A stretch of DNA of 23,625 bases. It comes from Elusimicrobia bacterium CG08_land_8_20_14_0_20_59_10. Lineage in GTDB: Bacteria > Elusimicrobiota > Elusimicrobia > Elusimicrobiales > UBA9959. Positions 22,675-23,625 of the stretch are shown here, piece by piece. Each line of letters opens with the position of its first letter. Positions within the stretch are counted from its first letter, which is position 1. The translations under genes and the position numbers were made by a program. The notes under the pieces were generated by a model. It had not been told where the DNA came from. It was given only the letters and a program-made list of their open reading frames with translations, and did no database searches. The stretch covers positions 1-23,625 of the forward strand of contig PEXO01000359.1 in the NCBI GenBank assembly GCA_002779045.1, in the 5' to 3' direction.

Positions 22675-23625
22675 TTGAAACCAACTATCCCGGGAGTCTT
22701 ATCCGCTGCACTGCTGCTGGCCCTGGCCTGCGCGGCGCCCGCGCGCGCGCAGGAGACGGGAGCCGGCGGCGACGGGTTCGGCATGCCTTCCGGGGCCGGC
22801 GGAAGATTCCAGCTCCTGGACCGCGGCGCAAAGCCCGCCGCCCCGGAGGGAACGGAGGTCTCCACCGCCGCGTTAACTCCCGGGTTCGACGACATCTCCT
22901 CCGGACTGCCGTTCTCCTACAGCGGTGACGCCTGGAACGCGGCCCGCGAAGCCGTGGAAAGCGGGCGCATAACTCCCGAAAGCGAGGAGTTTTCAAGAGC
23001 CGTGGCGCTGTCTACCGGCGCGCCGCTGGCGCCGGACCCCCAGGTGGAGTTCCGCGAATCCGGCACAAGCCTTTCCGTAACCGGCCGTAAAGTTATAACG
23101 CTCAACTACAGCGGGAAGCGCTACATGAAGGAACAGACCACTACTTCACGCGAGCGCTCCACCAACCTTTTCGAGATAACCCAGCAGATGCAGGTGCGGA
23201 TGCAGGGCAAGGTGGGCCAGAAAATAACCGTCAACGTCGACTACGACGACACGAAGGTGGACAAGCAGGACATCTCCGTGGTCTACCAGGGCGACCCCAG
23301 CGAGGCCGTGCAGAACATCGCCTTCGGCGACATTGACCTGTCGCTGCCCTCCACGGAGTTCGTCTCCTACAATAAGCAGCTCTTCGGCATAAGGGCGGAC
23401 ATCAAGACCGGCGGGCTCAAGCTCACTTTCGTCGGTTCGCGCACCAAGGGCACCACCAAGACCAAGCAGTTCACGGGCAATACCCAGTTCCAGAAGATAG
23501 ACGTGAACGACACCACCTACCTGCGCAGGAGATATTACGACCTGACCTTCGGCAACACATACCGCCTGCCGATAAAGGTAAACTCGGAAAAGATCTACAT
23601 AGACCGCCAGTCCCCGGCCGCGGTG
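22675..23625 (+). CDS. SprA-like outer-membrane/secreted protein, N-terminal part only
   Basis: The frame is open for 317 codons and runs off the window. It begins with a signal peptide (about 1-25, cut after ARA). The only workable start is TTG at 22675, as a stop lies two codons upstream and no ATG occurs before the mature part. After a low-complexity linker, residues 163-295 show the pattern FEITQQMQVRMQGKVGQK followed by ITVNVDYDDTK, VYQGDPSEAVQNIAFGDIDL, then SLPSTEFVSYNKQLFGIRAD and GSRTKGTTKTKQFTG. This resembles the N-terminal part of SprA, the giant outer-membrane barrel of the type IX secretion system, which is over 2000 residues long. Whether this is a real SprA orthologue or a member of a wider family cannot be seen from the fragment. 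It is divergent from lptFG. Confidence 0.7.
   Translation, partial: MKPTIPGVLSAALLLALACAAPARAQETGAGGDGFGMPSGAGGRFQLLDRGAKPAAPEGTEVSTAALTPGFDDISSGLPFSYSGDAWNAAREAVESGRITPESEEFSRAVALSTGAPLAPDPQVEFRESGTSLSVTGRKVITLNYSGKRYMKEQTTTSRERSTNLFEITQQMQVRMQGKVGQKITVNVDYDDTKVDKQDISVVYQGDPSEAVQNIAFGDIDLSLPSTEFVSYNKQLFGIRADIKTGGLKLTFVGSRTKGTTKTKQFTGNTQFQKIDVNDTTYLRRRYYDLTFGNTYRLPIKVNSEKIYIDRQSPAAV

Overview
This is a GC-rich window from a Gram-negative (two-membrane) bacterium. It holds two LPS-export permeases (LptF/LptG), a TolC-type outer-membrane protein, a putative outer-membrane barrel and the start of a SprA-like giant barrel protein. The gene content, the PPi-type phosphofructokinase and the SprA-like N-terminus suggest an uncultured Elusimicrobiota or a relative. 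That placement is an inference from recall; no marker in the window settles it. I see no rRNA, tRNA, CRISPR array, transposase or phage gene.

Layout. (1) 1-1992, minus: uvrB, complete except for its last few residues. (2) 1993-2243: divergent intergenic region with micro-hairpins and two facing promoters. (3) 2244-3959, plus: an unusual fusion of IspH to a UbiA-like membrane domain. (4) 3960-4122: spacer holding what looks like the decayed N-terminus of a spermidine-synthase-type membrane protein on the minus strand. (5) 4123-9610, minus: a tight six-gene cluster, read HAMP protein, TolC-family protein, patatin lipase, TPR protein, dapF, dapA. (6) 9719-15455, minus: dnaE, an overlapping receiver-only response regulator, a putative outer-membrane protein, and a phosphofructokinase with PPi-type active-site residues. 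(7) 15456-15856: a 400-bp spacer with direct and inverted repeats. (8) 15857-18378, plus: a Nudix hydrolase and transketolase overlapping by ATGA. (9) 18380-22577, minus: lptF, lptG and a TMTC-like membrane/TPR glycosyltransferase. (10) 22675 to the end, plus: N-terminal 317 residues of a SprA-like secreted or outer-membrane protein.

Working together. Most of the window is housekeeping (repair, replication, lysine/peptidoglycan precursor synthesis, sugar phosphate metabolism) mixed with envelope biogenesis. DapF and DapA supply meso-diaminopimelate, and they are co-directional with secreted or envelope proteins (patatin, TolC, TPR, HAMP). LptF, LptG and the TMTC-like protein form a second envelope cluster, divergent from the SprA-like gene.

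Points most worth following: the IspH-UbiA-like fusion; the repeated -10 box exactly 6 nt before ATG in uvrB, ispH and the Nudix gene (apparently leaderless transcripts); the SprA-like protein beside lptFG; the dapA-downstream gene remnant; and the repeat-rich region 15456-15856.
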